A DNA stretch of 64,000 nt from Roseimicrobium sp. ORNL1 (GCF_011044495.1 NZ_CP049143.1:1240001-1304000); one strand, 5' to 3'. Positions 1 to 9,312 are shown, counted from the stretch's first letter. A program made the numbers and translations. The notes: generated by a model not told the origin, from the letters alone.

Positions 1-29
1 AAAGCAGACTGTTCTCTCAATCCAAGTTC

Positions 30-332
30 ATGAACACCAAGCTCTATATTGGAAACCTGTCTTTTGACACCTCTGAAACCGACCTTCGCGCCACGTGCGA
101 ACAGCACGGTTTGGTCACCGATATCCATTTCCCAATCGATCGCTCCACGAATCGCCCTCGAGGCTTTGCTTTCGTGACGATGGAAAACACGGAAGGGATG
201 AAGAAGGCCATTTCCGCCATGAATGGCAAACCTCTGGACGGCCGCCTTCTCAAGGTCAATGAGGCAGTCCCCCGTGACGATCGTCCCACCTTTTCCGGCG
301 GAGCCGGTGGCAGGTCACAAAGTCGCTATTAA
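30..332 (+). CDS. RRM-type RNA-binding protein
   Basis: This 100-residue protein is a single RNA recognition motif with a short glycine/serine/arginine tail. The RNP2 motif LYIGNL lies at residues 5-10 and the RNP1 motif RGFAFV at 44-49, each with the aromatic residues that stack on RNA bases. Length and layout match the small bacterial glycine-rich RRM proteins of cyanobacteria and PVC bacteria, which bind single-stranded RNA and are often cold- or stress-induced. It is monocistronic and is followed at once by a strong hairpin terminator. The family is certain; the RNA targets are unknown. Confidence 0.93.
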   Translation: MNTKLYIGNLSFDTSETDLRATCEQHGLVTDIHFPIDRSTNRPRGFAFVTMENTEGMKKAISAMNGKPLDGRLLKVNEAVPRDDRPTFSGGAGGRSQSRY

Positions 333-370
333 TTAGCGCTGCCAGAGCTGGCTCTTGCCAGTTGATTGTT

Positions 371-405
371 CGGCGGAGTCTCTTGCGAGATTCCGCCGTT
401 TTATT
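371..405 (+). terminator. Rho-independent terminator of the RRM gene
   Basis: A 12-base stem (371-382 with 387-398, one G-T wobble) around a TTGC loop is followed by TTTTATT. It ends transcription of the RRM gene and insulates the BlaI operon downstream. Confidence 0.85.
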
Positions 406-483
406 GCAGTCGAAGGGAAGGGGATGGGATGTGCCCTCACGCTGGCTTTGTGTGCAGCGACGGTGAACATTTTTGCGGGATCC

Positions 484-518
484 CTACGTTTGTAGTGGAC
501 AGAGCCCTACAAATGTAG
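484..518 (+). promoter_or_regulatory. Two BlaI-type operator palindromes
   Basis: Two dyads sit just upstream of the repressor gene: CTACGTTTGTAG at 484-495 and the perfect palindrome CTACAAATGTAG at 507-518. Both match the TACA-N2-TGTA core bound by BlaI/MecI dimers. Their centres are 23 bp apart, about two helical turns, and the second ends 15 bp before the start codon. This predicts autorepression of the BlaI-M56 operon. The sites are read directly; regulation is inferred from the family. Confidence 0.75.
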
Positions 519-533
519 TGAACTCGGCGAAAT

Positions 534-911
534 ATGTCGCTACCTGCCATTTCCGAATCCGAGTGGGCTGTCATGGAGGCCCTGTGGGACTCTGCTCCGC
601 AGACAGCCTCGGAGTTAACCAGGACACTCCGTCCCACGATGAACTGGGCGGAGAACACGGTGCGCACGCTGCTGACGCGGTTGCTTGAAAAGGGCGCGCT
701 TAAGACCAGTGAAAACAGCGCCGGTACCCGCACCTACCTGCCGGCAGTGAAGCGTGAGGCCTGCGTGCGGGCGGAGGGGGAGTCCTTTATGCAGCGCGTC
801 TTTGGCGGCGCGGCGAAGCCGTTGCTCATCCACTTCGCCCAAAACAACAAGCTCACCGCCGAGGAGGTACGTGAGTTGAAGAAGATTCTCGATCAATCAC
901 TCAAGTCCTGA
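534..911 (+). CDS. blaI: BlaI/MecI/CopY-family transcriptional repressor
   Basis: At 125 residues this is a normal-length BlaI/MecI-type repressor. The N-terminal winged helix (about residues 5-75, containing SESEWAVMEALW and the recognition region WAENTVRTLLTRLLEKG) is followed by a helical dimerisation tail. Such repressors sit on TACA/TGTA dyads and are inactivated by proteolysis triggered by a membrane M56 peptidase. That partner follows 11 bp downstream, and two matching dyads lie immediately upstream. The regulated genes cannot be read from sequence. A B3 beta-lactamase gene lies about 1.4 kb beyond the operon on the other strand, but no copy of the dyad was noticed there. Confidence 0.92.
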   Translation: MSLPAISESEWAVMEALWDSAPQTASELTRTLRPTMNWAENTVRTLLTRLLEKGALKTSENSAGTRTYLPAVKREACVRAEGESFMQRVFGGAAKPLLIHFAQNNKLTAEEVRELKKILDQSLKS

Positions 912-922
912 TTCGACCTGAC

Positions 923-2719
923 ATGAACACGCTCATGCCGCTCTTTGACTGGATGCTCGCCGCGAGTGCCCGTGCTTCGGCACTCGCCGTGGTGGTGCTC
1001 ATCGTTCAGGCGATGCTCCGGCATCGGGTGCCAGCGCGGTGGAGATATGCCTTATGGTTGCCGGTGCTCATCGTGTTGCTCATGCCGGTGTTTCCGGAGA
1101 GTTCGTGGAGTGTGAGTTCCATCACGCATCTGGAGCCGGTGAAGAAGACAGTGCTTCCGGCGATGGAGCGGAGCGTTTCATTGCCTGCGCCTTCTGTCCC
1201 TTCGGAAGGAGTGTCCAAGTCCGCACCCATGTCATGGAGACAGGTGTTGTGCGTGGTCTGGCTCGCTGGTGTGGCGAGCATGGCATTCATCGGCCTAATC
1301 TCTTATGGGGGCACGCTGCAGCGGTACAAATGCAACCGCCAGCCGCTGAGCGATGGCTTGCAGCGTGAGCTCGCCGCGATGGTGCAAGAGGTGGGGTTGC
1401 GCCGTGCTCCGCAAGTATGGTTGGCTGATGCGGTTCCCAGTCCTGCGGTCACGGGTATGCTGCGCCCTGTGTTGCTGCTTCCCTCGCAGTTCGAGCAGAC
1501 ACTCGGACAGCAGGAAGCGCGTCTCGTCCTGAAGCATGAACTCATGCACATCAAGCGTGGTGATCTTCTGCTCAATGCGCTGCTTTGTCTGTTGCTGGCA
1601 CTGCATTGGTTCAATCCCGTGCTGTGGTTCGCCTTCTTCAAAGCGCGACTCGATCGCGAAGCAGCGTGTGATGCCCAGGTGCTTGGCAATGAAGACCAGA
1701 TCCAGCGAGTCGCCTACGGCCACACCTTGCTAAAGGTGGAGAGTTCCTTCAGCCACCACGGACTCAGTCTCGGGTTTGTTGGCATCTTCCAGCGCGGCGC
1801 TGCCCTCCGTTCTCGTATTCGTTCCCTTGCCACCAAGCCCAGCCATCATCCCCTTATGAAAGCCACTCTCAGTCTCGGCATCGTGCTTTTGAGTTTCCTC
1901 GGCGTCACGCAGGCCGCTACTCCAGCGCCGGATCCGAAGGCTCCTCAGATTGAAATCGCGTCCAAGTTTGTGGAAATCACTGAGCGCAATCCAGGTGCTT
2001 TCGTTGACGCTCCGCTGCCTGCTCCACTTCCCGGTCCCCTTGATGGGGCGAAGATAGTGCCCACCCTGACCAAGACCTACACAGATCCTCAATTCCAAGT
2101 GGTAGTCAGGAATTTGAGCCAGCGCAAAGGTGTGGATCTCCTGTCCGCTCCCAGGGTGACGACAAGAGCAGGACAGCGGGCGAAAGTCGAGGTTGTTCGC
2201 GAGTTCGCCTACGCGAGCGAAACTGGCCAGCAGGAAACGGAGAACGTGGGTGTCACCCTCAACGTGATGCCCAAGATCACTGCTGAGCAAAAGATTGCCC
2301 TCGACCTCGCGCCGCAGGTCTCGGAGTTCGAAGGTTTTGCACCACCTGGAGGTGCCAAGGAAGGACCGGTATCTGCAAGGACGGTTCTGCATAGTGATGG
2401 CACCCGCACTGAGTCCGCCAGCAATGCGGAAAAGGGGGAACTGCGCGAGTCCAAATATGACGCACGTGGCGAGCTGCAGTCCCAGACAGTCGTACCCTAT
2501 AGAAAACCCATCTTCAGCAAGCGCAAAGCAGAAGTTCATGCCGTGATTGCTTCGGGGGAGACCGTGGTTTTGGAATTGGATCCAAGGACCGACAAGCAAC
2601 TCGTGGAAGAGACGGATGAAGCTGGCCGTGTCATCAAGTCGGAGACCATATCTTTTCAGCGACGGTGCTTTGTCTTTGTCACTGCTACCGTGGTGAAGCC
2701 TGCTGCGGAGAAGAAGTGA
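923..2719 (+). CDS. BlaR1/MecR1-type M56 metallopeptidase fused to a secretin-like domain
   Basis: The N-terminal half is a membrane M56 peptidase with hydrophobic segments near residues 18-37, 43-57, 107-128, 215-238 and 313-331. Its zinc motif HELMH is at 205-209, with a probable third ligand Glu near 246 (REAACD). In classical BlaR1/MecR1 the last segment leads to a penicillin-binding sensor domain. Here residues about 342-590 instead resemble the conserved core of bacterial type II/III secretins: DLLSAPRVTTRAGQRAKVEV, then NVGVTLNVMPKI, and later a repeat of the VVLEL type. The protein should cleave BlaI, encoded 11 bp upstream, after sensing an envelope signal. The sensor is unlike a beta-lactam acylation domain, since no SxxK penicillin-binding module is evident. 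The peptidase call is firm; the secretin-like call rests on motif resemblance. Confidence 0.85.
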   Translation: MNTLMPLFDWMLAASARASALAVVVLIVQAMLRHRVPARWRYALWLPVLIVLLMPVFPESSWSVSSITHLEPVKKTVLPAMERSVSLPAPSVPSEGVSKSAPMSWRQVLCVVWLAGVASMAFIGLISYGGTLQRYKCNRQPLSDGLQRELAAMVQEVGLRRAPQVWLADAVPSPAVTGMLRPVLLLPSQFEQTLGQQEARLVLKHELMHIKRGDLLLNALLCLLLALHWFNPVLWFAFFKARLDREAACDAQVLGNEDQIQRVAYGHTLLKVESSFSHHGLSLGFVGIFQRGAALRSRIRSLATKPSHHPLMKATLSLGIVLLSFLGVTQAATPAPDPKAPQIEIASKFVEITERNPGAFVDAPLPAPLPGPLDGAKIVPTLTKTYTDPQFQVVVRNLSQRKGVDLLSAPRVTTRAGQRAKVEVVREFAYASETGQQETENVGVTLNVMPKITAEQKIALDLAPQVSEFEGFAPPGGAKEGPVSARTVLHSDGTRTESASNAEKGELRESKYDARGELQSQTVVPYRKPIFSKRKAEVHAVIASGETVVLELDPRTDKQLVEETDEAGRVIKSETISFQRRCFVFVTATVVKPAAEKK

Positions 2720-2830
2720 GTGGGTGGAGGGGTCTCTGGGTTGTCAATCCGCATGCCAATACCTCGTAGTGGGAAGTCTCCCGCATAGCGCATGAACGTC
2801 AGGTGACTGATAGCGAAGTGGTGCCGAAGG

Positions 2831-3005
2831 CCTTGGACTGCGTGCAGCCCTGCTGCCGCTTTCCTCAGGTGCAGCCTGCTGTACGCCTCATTGCGACGAA
2901 GTCGCCAAGCCCTTCTGGATAGGTTACGTTGTGTGCGAGTGTCACCATCGCTGCAGCAGGCTGCAGACTCTTCAAAGCGGCAGCAGGGCTGCACGCAGTC
3001 CAAGG
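2831..3005. repeat. Family A inverted-repeat element, copy 1
   Basis: Arms at 2831-2862 and 2974-3005 are perfect 32-base reverse complements. Inside them an 11-base inverted pair (GCAGCCTGCTG / CAGCAGGCTGC) gives a nested hairpin. The outer flanks read GTGCCGAAGG on the left and GACGCTGCGCGTCAC on the right. The element fills most of the 367 bp gap between the M56 gene and the convergent hydrolase gene. Related copies lie near 27.6, 47.6 and 57.5 kb. No transposase or plausible gene lies inside. Confidence 0.9.
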
Positions 3006-3086
3006 ACGCTGCGCGTCACTGCTTCTGGATCATTCGTGTGTATCCCTTTTCACAACAATGTCGCAGTTCTGGTAGCGAAACGCTTA

Positions 3087-4094
3087 TCACGGCGGCAACG
3101 CTTCCAAAAAGAAGCGCCCCAACGTGGCATACACCTGGGCCGGAGTGACGAGGATGTTGTTGTGACCAGCACCAGGCACATTGAGAAACTGCTTCCGTGC
3201 GTTGGGCACGGCTTGAAAAAGCGCCTGTGCGTGATGTGGCTGGATGAAGGCATCGGCATCGCCGTGACCAATCAAGACTGGGATGGACGTCAGGCGCGCC
3301 GCAGCATCAATCGGACGAATGGCAGACGGCTCGAAGCCAGCGCGGTGTTTTACCAATGCATACACCATGGCTTCGGCAGGCTCGCGCAGAGGACCGAAGT
3401 AGTTCACCGCCTGGTCATGGATGACGTCCTGCAGCGAAGCGAAGCCGGAAAGTTCCGCGACTGCGAACCAGCCATCCTGAGGTCTTGCTGCCGCTTGGAT
3501 CGCGATCGCACCGCCTTGTGAAATGCCAAAGAGACCTGCGGGTGCGGGGTTGAACTGAAAACGTGTGGCCGCATCTTGAAACACCTCGCTGGGAAGACTC
3601 GCTTCTCCATGACCAAAGGTGGCAAACTTCGCGGGATGCTCGCCGTGGCCGGGAAGGTCCACGAGGATACAACGAAATCCTGCGGCACAGAGGCGCTCGG
3701 CTACGGGAAGGTAGTCTTCCTTGCGCCCCTTGTGTCCATGCAGGAGCACCAGCGTGGCTTTGATGGCGCCCCAAGGTTCCAGCTTCAGGCCCTGCGCTTG
3801 AAGTTCGCTGCGCACCTTCGTTCCTTTGGCGGCTGTATTTACCGGTGTAGCGAGAGGCTCGCACAAGAGGCAAGGCGTATCGAAACCATCACTAGTGCGG
3901 ACCTTGAATGGCTCCACCCGCACGCCATGAGCCGCAGGATTTGCCAGAAACTCCACATGGTAGTCTTGCAAAGGACGCCGCGCAGGTGTGATGAGCTTGC
4001 TGGAGGCATACCACACGAGTCCGAAAAATCCCGCGCAGGTGAGCAGCAGCACCGCGCCCAGTACCTTCAACCAACGCCAGCGTCTGCGTTTCAT
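3087..4094 (-). CDS. Membrane-anchored alpha/beta hydrolase
   Basis: An N-terminal Arg-rich patch and one transmembrane helix (about residues 9-29) anchor an alpha/beta hydrolase domain that faces the periplasm. The oxyanion-side strand ends in LLHGHKG, the nucleophile elbow is GISQGG, a GDADAF segment supplies the probable acid and GAGHNN the catalytic His. I chose the ATG at 4094; a GTG nine bases upstream is possible. The gene starts 18 bp after the metallo-beta-lactamase gene, so the two are probably co-transcribed. The substrate cannot be assigned beyond an ester or peptide-like bond. Confidence 0.85.
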   Translation of the reverse strand: MKRRRWRWLKVLGAVLLLTCAGFFGLVWYASSKLITPARRPLQDYHVEFLANPAAHGVRVEPFKVRTSDGFDTPCLLCEPLATPVNTAAKGTKVRSELQAQGLKLEPWGAIKATLVLLHGHKGRKEDYLPVAERLCAAGFRCILVDLPGHGEHPAKFATFGHGEASLPSEVFQDAATRFQFNPAPAGLFGISQGGAIAIQAAARPQDGWFAVAELSGFASLQDVIHDQAVNYFGPLREPAEAMVYALVKHRAGFEPSAIRPIDAAARLTSIPVLIGHGDADAFIQPHHAQALFQAVPNARKQFLNVPGAGHNNILVTPAQVYATLGRFFLEALPP

Positions 4095-4112
4095 GTGAGT
4101 CACGAGGAGAAC

Positions 4113-4991
4113 TCAGTTCTTCGCCGACTTCTGCTTCTCAAGCTCCTTCAGGAACGCTTGCTCACGGTCCTCCACATACCGCTTGTAGCCTTCCTTATCG
4201 ATGAACGGATTCGTGGTGGCGCCTTCGAGGTTCTTTACCTTGCTCTCCATGTCGTAGTAGCTGCCGTGGGCGCCGAGGAAGAGATCCACGGGCAGGGACT
4301 TCAGCACGCGGAAGGTTTTCTCATAGTCGGTGGCGATGCCGGGATAGTCCTTGTTGTTCACGAGAATGTAGCCGGGGTTCACATTCGGGCTGCCGATGAT
4401 CACGGCATCCAGCTTCTTGCCGTTCTCTTCCACCTGCAAAGTCCACGTGGTGCAGCCGGGGGTGTGACCGGGAGTGAGATGCGCGACAAGAGTACTGCCC
4501 CCCAGCTTCACTTCATCGCCATCCTTCAGCACACGATCCACCTTGGTGGTGGGAAAGGTGGCGTAGGCGGGCTTCAGGCGGGACTTGGGTTTGCCACCGG
4601 ATTCCACGGTGTCCTGGTCTTGCTCCATCACCATGTACTTCGCGCCGGTGGCCTTGAGGATGGCTGCGCTGCCCGCGCAGTGATCCCAGTGCGCGTGGCT
4701 GATGAGCAGGATCTTCACGTCGCTGAACTTGAAGCCCAACTGCTCCACGCTCTTTTGAATCAGCGGCAAGGAGTCCTCAAGGTTGCTGTTGATGAGGATG
4801 TGTCCTTCTGGCGTGGTGATAAGGTAGGTGGCCAGTCCCTTCGAGCCCACGTAGTACAGATTCCCCGCGACCTTGTGCGGAGGGAAGGGCTCGGACCATT
4901 CCGCCGTGTTCTGCGCGCTGGCAGTGGAGCTGAGGACAGTGGCGCTCAAGCCAAGGGCGAGCATGCCAGAGAGGAAGAGGGAACGAGTCAT
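4113..4991 (-). CDS. Subclass B3-like metallo-beta-lactamase-fold hydrolase
   Basis: A signal peptide ending near SSTASAQ leads into an MBL domain. Zinc ligands are visible in HAHWDHCAG (residues 99-107), in GHTPGCTTW (about 175) and in GAHGSYYDM (about 241). These motifs and the SPNVNPGY segment are those of subclass B3 beta-lactamases rather than of glyoxalases. The ATG at 4991 is preferred because a longer TTG-started frame would begin inside the upstream terminator. At 292 residues it has B3 length. It may hydrolyse beta-lactams, but environmental B3-like enzymes can have other roles. A hydrolase gene follows 18 bp downstream. Confidence 0.88.
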   Translation of the reverse strand: MTRSLFLSGMLALGLSATVLSSTASAQNTAEWSEPFPPHKVAGNLYYVGSKGLATYLITTPEGHILINSNLEDSLPLIQKSVEQLGFKFSDVKILLISHAHWDHCAGSAAILKATGAKYMVMEQDQDTVESGGKPKSRLKPAYATFPTTKVDRVLKDGDEVKLGGSTLVAHLTPGHTPGCTTWTLQVEENGKKLDAVIIGSPNVNPGYILVNNKDYPGIATDYEKTFRVLKSLPVDLFLGAHGSYYDMESKVKNLEGATTNPFIDKEGYKRYVEDREQAFLKELEKQKSAKN

Positions 4992-5021
4992 GGGGAGTGA
5001 GAAGAGCGAGCGCGAGAGAGC

Positions 5022-5061
5022 CAAAAAATTCGGGGAATGGGACTACGCCCATTCCCCGAAT
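5022..5061 (-). terminator. Terminator after dapL
   Basis: A perfect 14 bp stem (5028-5041 with 5048-5061) around the loop ACTACG is followed, on the minus strand, by a run of six T. It separates dapL from the metallo-beta-lactamase gene, which must therefore have its own promoter or depend on readthrough. Confidence 0.9.
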
Positions 5062-5093
5062 GTTGAAACGAGATTCTCGAATACTGAAAACGC

Positions 5094-6329
5094 TTACTTC
5101 AGCGCAGCGATGCGGCGGCAGACTTCCTCCACATTGGCGCGGCTGTTGAAGGCGCTGATGCGGAACCAGCCTTCACCAGCGCTGCCGAAGCCGCTGCCAG
5201 GGGTGATGACCACATTCGCTTCGTTCAGCATCTTGTCGAACATCTGCCAGCTCGACAGACCGTTCGGGCAACCAACCCACACGTAGGGGGCGTTTACACC
5301 ACCGTAGACGGGAAGGCCGGCGTTCTTGCAGGCTTCCACGAGCAGGGCGGCATTGCCCATGTAGTGCTCGATGAGTTCTTTCACCTGGGCCTTGCCTTCT
5401 TCGGTGTAGAGGGCTTCGGCGCCGCGCTGCACGATGTAGCTCGCACCGTTGAACTTGGTGCTGTGGCGGCGGCTCCAGAGGGGATGCAGCGGATGCTTGC
5501 TGCCGTCCTTCTTGCGGCCCATGAGGGTCTTCGGGATCACGATGAACGCACAGCGCACGCCGGTGAAACCACCGTTCTTGGAGAAGCTGCGGAACTCGAT
5601 GGCGCAGTCGCGCGCGCCTTCGATTTCATAGATGCTGCGGGGCAATTCCGGGTCGCGGATGAAGGCCTCATAGGCGGCATCGTAGAGAAGGGTGGTGCCG
5701 TTCTCCAGGCAGTACTTCACCCAGGCTTCGAGCTGCGCACGCGTGGCCACGGCGCCTGTGGGATTGTTCGGGTAGCAGAGGTAGACGAGGTCGACTTTCT
5801 CCTTGGGGATGTCGGCCACGAAGTTGTTTTCCGGGGTGCACTTCAGGTAAACGAGACCGCCGTACGCGCCGTTCTCGTCGGCGTCACCGGTGTTGCCATT
5901 CATCACGTTGGTGTCCACGTACACGGGATACACCGGGTCGGTGATGGCAATCTTGTTCCCGCTGCCAAAGATGTCGAGGATGTTGCCGGTGTCGCACTTG
6001 CTGCCGTCGGACACGAAGATTTCGTCCGCTTCGATGTTCAGGCCGCGAGCCTGGAAATCGTTCTTGGCGATCGCGGTGCGCAGGAACTCATAACCCTGCT
6101 CCGGGCCGTAGCCGTGGAAGCTCTCGCGCTTGCCCATCTCATCCACCGCCTCGTGCATGGCGTAGCGCACTGCCTCGGGGAGGGCTTCCGTCACGTCGCC
6201 GATGCCGCAGCGGATCAGCCGTTTCGCTGCATCAGGATTGGCTTCGGTGAAGGCCTTCACGCGCCGGGCGATCTCGGGGAAGAGGTAGCCGGCTTTGAGC
6301 TTGAGGTAGTTTTCGTTGATGAGTGCCAT
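5094..6329 (-). CDS. dapL: LL-diaminopimelate aminotransferase
   Basis: DapL is a PLP enzyme that converts tetrahydrodipicolinate directly to LL-diaminopimelate, bypassing the acylated DapD/C/E steps of lysine and peptidoglycan synthesis. The call rests on the exact family length (411 residues from the ATG at 6329), the [13 protein letters not shown] opening, [30 protein letters not shown] and the PLP-lysine segment [13 protein letters not shown]. The reading frame continues upstream to 6806 without homology, so that extension is not coding. DapL is known from plants, cyanobacteria, Chlamydiae and Verrucomicrobia, which supports the taxonomic placement. Confidence 0.95.
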   Translation of the reverse strand: MALINENYLKLKAGYLFPEIARRVKAFTEANPDAAKRLIRCGIGDVTEALPEAVRYAMHEAVDEMGKRESFHGYGPEQGYEFLRTAIAKNDFQARGLNIEADEIFVSDGSKCDTGNILDIFGSGNKIAITDPVYPVYVDTNVMNGNTGDADENGAYGGLVYLKCTPENNFVADIPKEKVDLVYLCYPNNPTGAVATRAQLEAWVKYCLENGTTLLYDAAYEAFIRDPELPRSIYEIEGARDCAIEFRSFSKNGGFTGVRCAFIVIPKTLMGRKKDGSKHPLHPLWSRRHSTKFNGASYIVQRGAEALYTEEGKAQVKELIEHYMGNAALLVEACKNAGLPVYGGVNAPYVWVGCPNGLSSWQMFDKMLNEANVVITPGSGFGSAGEGWFRISAFNSRANVEEVCRRIAALK

Positions 6330-6545
6330 GGTAAAAGGGGAGATGAGGAGCCCGTCATCATGCCGGAAAGGGGCGCAAATGCAACCGCCGCCGTGCCTCC
6401 TTGAGGTGGGTCGGTAGGCTCCGGGAACAGCCGCTTTTTCCACGCCCGAAAGGAAACTGGAAGTTTTTTGCAACCAAACCCCCGGATTTAGGTTAGTGCC
6501 CGCAGGGATTTCTTTCGAAATCAAGGAAATGCATTGCGAAGCATT

Positions 6546-6890
6546 ATGAAAACATTTATCATGCCTCCAATCACGTCGACCATGCACGTCACGATTCGGC
6601 GCTACAAAATCCACCCGGGTGCCACGCAGCAGCTGGTGGATTCCATCAACGAGCACTTTGTGCCGCTGATACGCGAGGCGCCACGCTTTCTGGCCTACTA
6701 CGCCGTTGACGAAGGCGATGGGGATGTGACCGCCATCAGCATCTTCGAGGACGAGGCGAGCGCGACGGCTTCCAACCAGCTGGCCTCCCAGTTTGTGATG
6801 AAGCATCTCTCAGCGCTGATCCCCTTCCCACCGAAGATCATCTCCGGGGATGTGGTGGCCACGGCCAACGCGGGTGAGGTGGCGGCGTAA
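6546..6890 (+). CDS. ABM-like dimeric alpha/beta-barrel protein
   Basis: This small protein of about 114 residues resembles antibiotic-biosynthesis-monooxygenase (ABM) domain proteins. It has an opening strand [12 protein letters not shown], a helix [21 protein letters not shown], a central strand FLAYYAVD and a [13 protein letters not shown] segment. Such proteins form ferredoxin-like dimers; many are small oxygenases or merely bind ligands. The start is uncertain: the ATG at 6546 is used, but the conserved domain begins at a Met encoded at 6582. It is divergent from dapL and convergent with the cyclase gene. Confidence 0.6.
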   Translation: MKTFIMPPITSTMHVTIRRYKIHPGATQQLVDSINEHFVPLIREAPRFLAYYAVDEGDGDVTAISIFEDEASATASNQLASQFVMKHLSALIPFPPKIISGDVVATANAGEVAA

Positions 6891-6913
6891 AAGGCAGCGT
6901 CCCCTACAGCCGC

Positions 6914-9100
6914 CTACTTCTTGGTCAGCACGTACACGCCGTCCCATTCATGGGGTGGCTCTGCCAGCAGGCGATCGCAGCGGTGGATGTATTCGTAGGT
7001 TAGCTGGTCACCCAAGCCTGCTTCCTCTGCCCGGAGGAGTGCCTCTTTGGCTTCGGGAAATTTCCCTTCGCGATACAATACGATCGCGGATTCGAAGTCA
7101 TCGAGCCCCGGTGGTTTGGAGTCTTCGCTGGTGCCGATGATGGTGTAGACCGCCACAGGTACCAGCTTGCCGGGAGGGCGCACCAGATCGGCGGTACGGC
7201 AAATGTAGTCATCGCCAAGGTGCTGGCGCACGGCATCGCTGATCAGCAGGTCCACCCCATACTGCTTGGAGGCACTCTCCAGACGCGAGGCTGTGTTCAC
7301 GCTGTCGCCGATGACGGTGATGTCCATTTTCTCATAGGGGAACTCACTGCCGATGTTCCCCACGACTGCCTGTCCTTGATGGATGCCAATGCCGAACTTC
7401 AGGTCCTTGAGGTCGCGTTTTCTTCGTTCGGCATTCAATTCCTCCAGGGACTTGCGCATCTCCAGGGCGGATTGCACTGCGCGACGGGCATCCTCGCGAG
7501 CGGTGCTTTCATCCTGGGCGCCTCGGATGCGGAACCACAGGGCCATCACGGCGTCGCCGATGAATTTGTCCACGAGACCGCGCTGTTTGAAGACTCGCTC
7601 CACCATTTTGCTTAGGTACTCGTTGAGCTGGGCCACCACCTCGGAGGGCTGCATGGCTTCCGACATGCTGGTGAAGCCGCGCAGGTCGGAGAACAGCACC
7701 GTCACGGTGCGATCCATGCCCCCGAGCATGTTGAAGAGATTATGGCGGTCGCGCACCATTTCCTTCGCCATTTCCGGGGAGGTGTAGCGCGCCAGCAGTC
7801 GGAGCGCGTACTGCTGCGCGCGGCGTTGCATGAGGTAGTTCCCCGCAAGGCCCATCACACCGCACAAACCTAACGCCAACACGAAAGGCACAGGGCTGGC
7901 CTCCAGATTGTGACGGTCAAACAACCAGTAGGTTCCCGCATACGCGCCCACGATGACCAAAACCAGAATGCCAATGGTGGCAAGGGGGTGGCGAACGAGG
8001 GATACCAGGGACCAAGCCAAGGCGGTGCCCAAAGTCAGGCTGGCCCATGGCCACCACCACGGCGCATCGTGCACAAATGAACCAGCTAGCAACGCCGTGA
8101 GGGCGTGAGCGTGAATACGCACCCCTTCGAAGCGCCCGAGAGTGGTATCCTGAAAGTCCTGCAGGTCCGAAGCGGTGGCGCCGACCATGACAATCTTGTC
8201 CTTGAAGACTGCGCCTTCACCGAAATTGTTTTTCCAGAAGTCATCCACGAAAAGCTGATGGATGGACAAGGGTGGATAGGCGCCCGGATCGCAAAAGCGT
8301 AGTCGCTCCAGTGTCCCGGCTTTGGCTGCAGCCTCGGGATTCACTTTGCGACCAAGTACCATGGCAATGGACGGCCGCGGGACCTCCGTCGGGTCCTTCT
8401 GTGCTTCAATCGTACCCTGCTCGATCAGCTGGTTTACGGATACCCAGTAGTCGGCGCTTCGCACCACACCGTCGATCTTCGCATCCCCGAAAAAGTTCAG
8501 GATGCCATACATGTCGCTAGTGCGAAAATCCTCCCCGACCACGGTGCTGCTGGGTTCCGTCAGCGGTACTATTTCCGTGGACTCCGCGATTCCCTTGGTC
8601 CCGGCAGCGGACTCGATTTCATATTTGCCTCCGATGACCACCTTCCCCTTGTGCCGCTCCAGCGCTTCCCGGAGGAGTCGATCATCTTCCTCATCGTGAG
8701 CCGGGGCTTTGAAGGTAAGGTCGAGGAAGACGTATTTTGCCCCGGCTTCGAAAAGGCGGTCCAGCACGGGAGCCCACACGCGGCGGCGCCACTGCCACTG
8801 CTTTTTCATTTCCTTGAGGGCAGGTGAGGCGTCGATTTCCTCTGGCCACAGGGTGTCCAGCTTTTGGCTGGCGTCGTCGATGCCGAGGATGACGATGTCG
8901 TCACGAGCGGGTGTTTTGCGCGAGCTTGCGTGAAACTCATCCAGGACGAGGCGATCCCTCGCATCCATGAGGGGGCGGGTATCCTTCAGACCGTATAGTA
9001 GCGCCAGTACCCCGAACGAACCCAGAATCAGCATCGCGAGCATCCGCTGGCGCACAGCGGATTCCGAACTCAGCAGATTCTTGAGGCGGTTGTTTGTCAC
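6914..9100 (-). CDS. CHASE2-domain adenylate/guanylate cyclase
   Basis: This 728-residue membrane receptor has an N-terminal helix (about 20-38), a periplasmic CHASE2 sensor (about 55-340, with the typical DDIVILGIDDASQ strand), three transmembrane helices (about 348-425) and a C-terminal class III nucleotidyl cyclase domain. The metal-binding aspartates lie in FSDLRGFT (470-477) and GDAVMALW (515-522), followed by IGDSVNTASRLE. It should make cAMP or cGMP in response to an envelope signal. The start is a GTG. It is transcribed divergently from the beta-barrel and FecR genes, a pairing that suggests one signalling unit. Confidence 0.93.
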   Translation of the reverse strand: MTNNRLKNLLSSESAVRQRMLAMLILGSFGVLALLYGLKDTRPLMDARDRLVLDEFHASSRKTPARDDIVILGIDDASQKLDTLWPEEIDASPALKEMKKQWQWRRRVWAPVLDRLFEAGAKYVFLDLTFKAPAHDEEDDRLLREALERHKGKVVIGGKYEIESAAGTKGIAESTEIVPLTEPSSTVVGEDFRTSDMYGILNFFGDAKIDGVVRSADYWVSVNQLIEQGTIEAQKDPTEVPRPSIAMVLGRKVNPEAAAKAGTLERLRFCDPGAYPPLSIHQLFVDDFWKNNFGEGAVFKDKIVMVGATASDLQDFQDTTLGRFEGVRIHAHALTALLAGSFVHDAPWWWPWASLTLGTALAWSLVSLVRHPLATIGILVLVIVGAYAGTYWLFDRHNLEASPVPFVLALGLCGVMGLAGNYLMQRRAQQYALRLLARYTSPEMAKEMVRDRHNLFNMLGGMDRTVTVLFSDLRGFTSMSEAMQPSEVVAQLNEYLSKMVERVFKQRGLVDKFIGDAVMALWFRIRGAQDESTAREDARRAVQSALEMRKSLEELNAERRKRDLKDLKFGIGIHQGQAVVGNIGSEFPYEKMDITVIGDSVNTASRLESASKQYGVDLLISDAVRQHLGDDYICRTADLVRPPGKLVPVAVYTIIGTSEDSKPPGLDDFESAIVLYREGKFPEAKEALLRAEEAGLGDQLTYEYIHRCDRLLAEPPHEWDGVYVLTKK

Positions 9101-9312
9101 AGAACTGTGGATGACGTTTGCTGCTTAAACGATGAAACTCAGACCCTGACAAGCCGGGATTCCATGTGTCTGGTTTCAAACATGTTTTACCAGCCCCGGA
9201 TTTGCCCGATGGGCTGCTGAGACTTGATTGAGCCTATCACTGGACTTTCCCCTAAAAAATCCTTATCCTCTGTTCGTTAGAGCTAGTCCGTCTCCCTGAG
9301 TTTTCCCGCCTC

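Noticed and set aside
2831-3005. Insertion sequence or CRISPR-like array in the repeat-rich gaps
   Set aside because: The elements have one pair of inverted arms, no transposase gene and no regularly spaced repeats.
3576-5000. A long plus-strand frame across the hydrolase and beta-lactamase genes
   Set aside because: It spans two genes and their junction on the other strand and has no family features.
5094-6806. DapL with a 159-residue N-terminal extension
   Set aside because: The extension has no homology to the family. The ATG at 6329 gives the exact family length and the usual opening.
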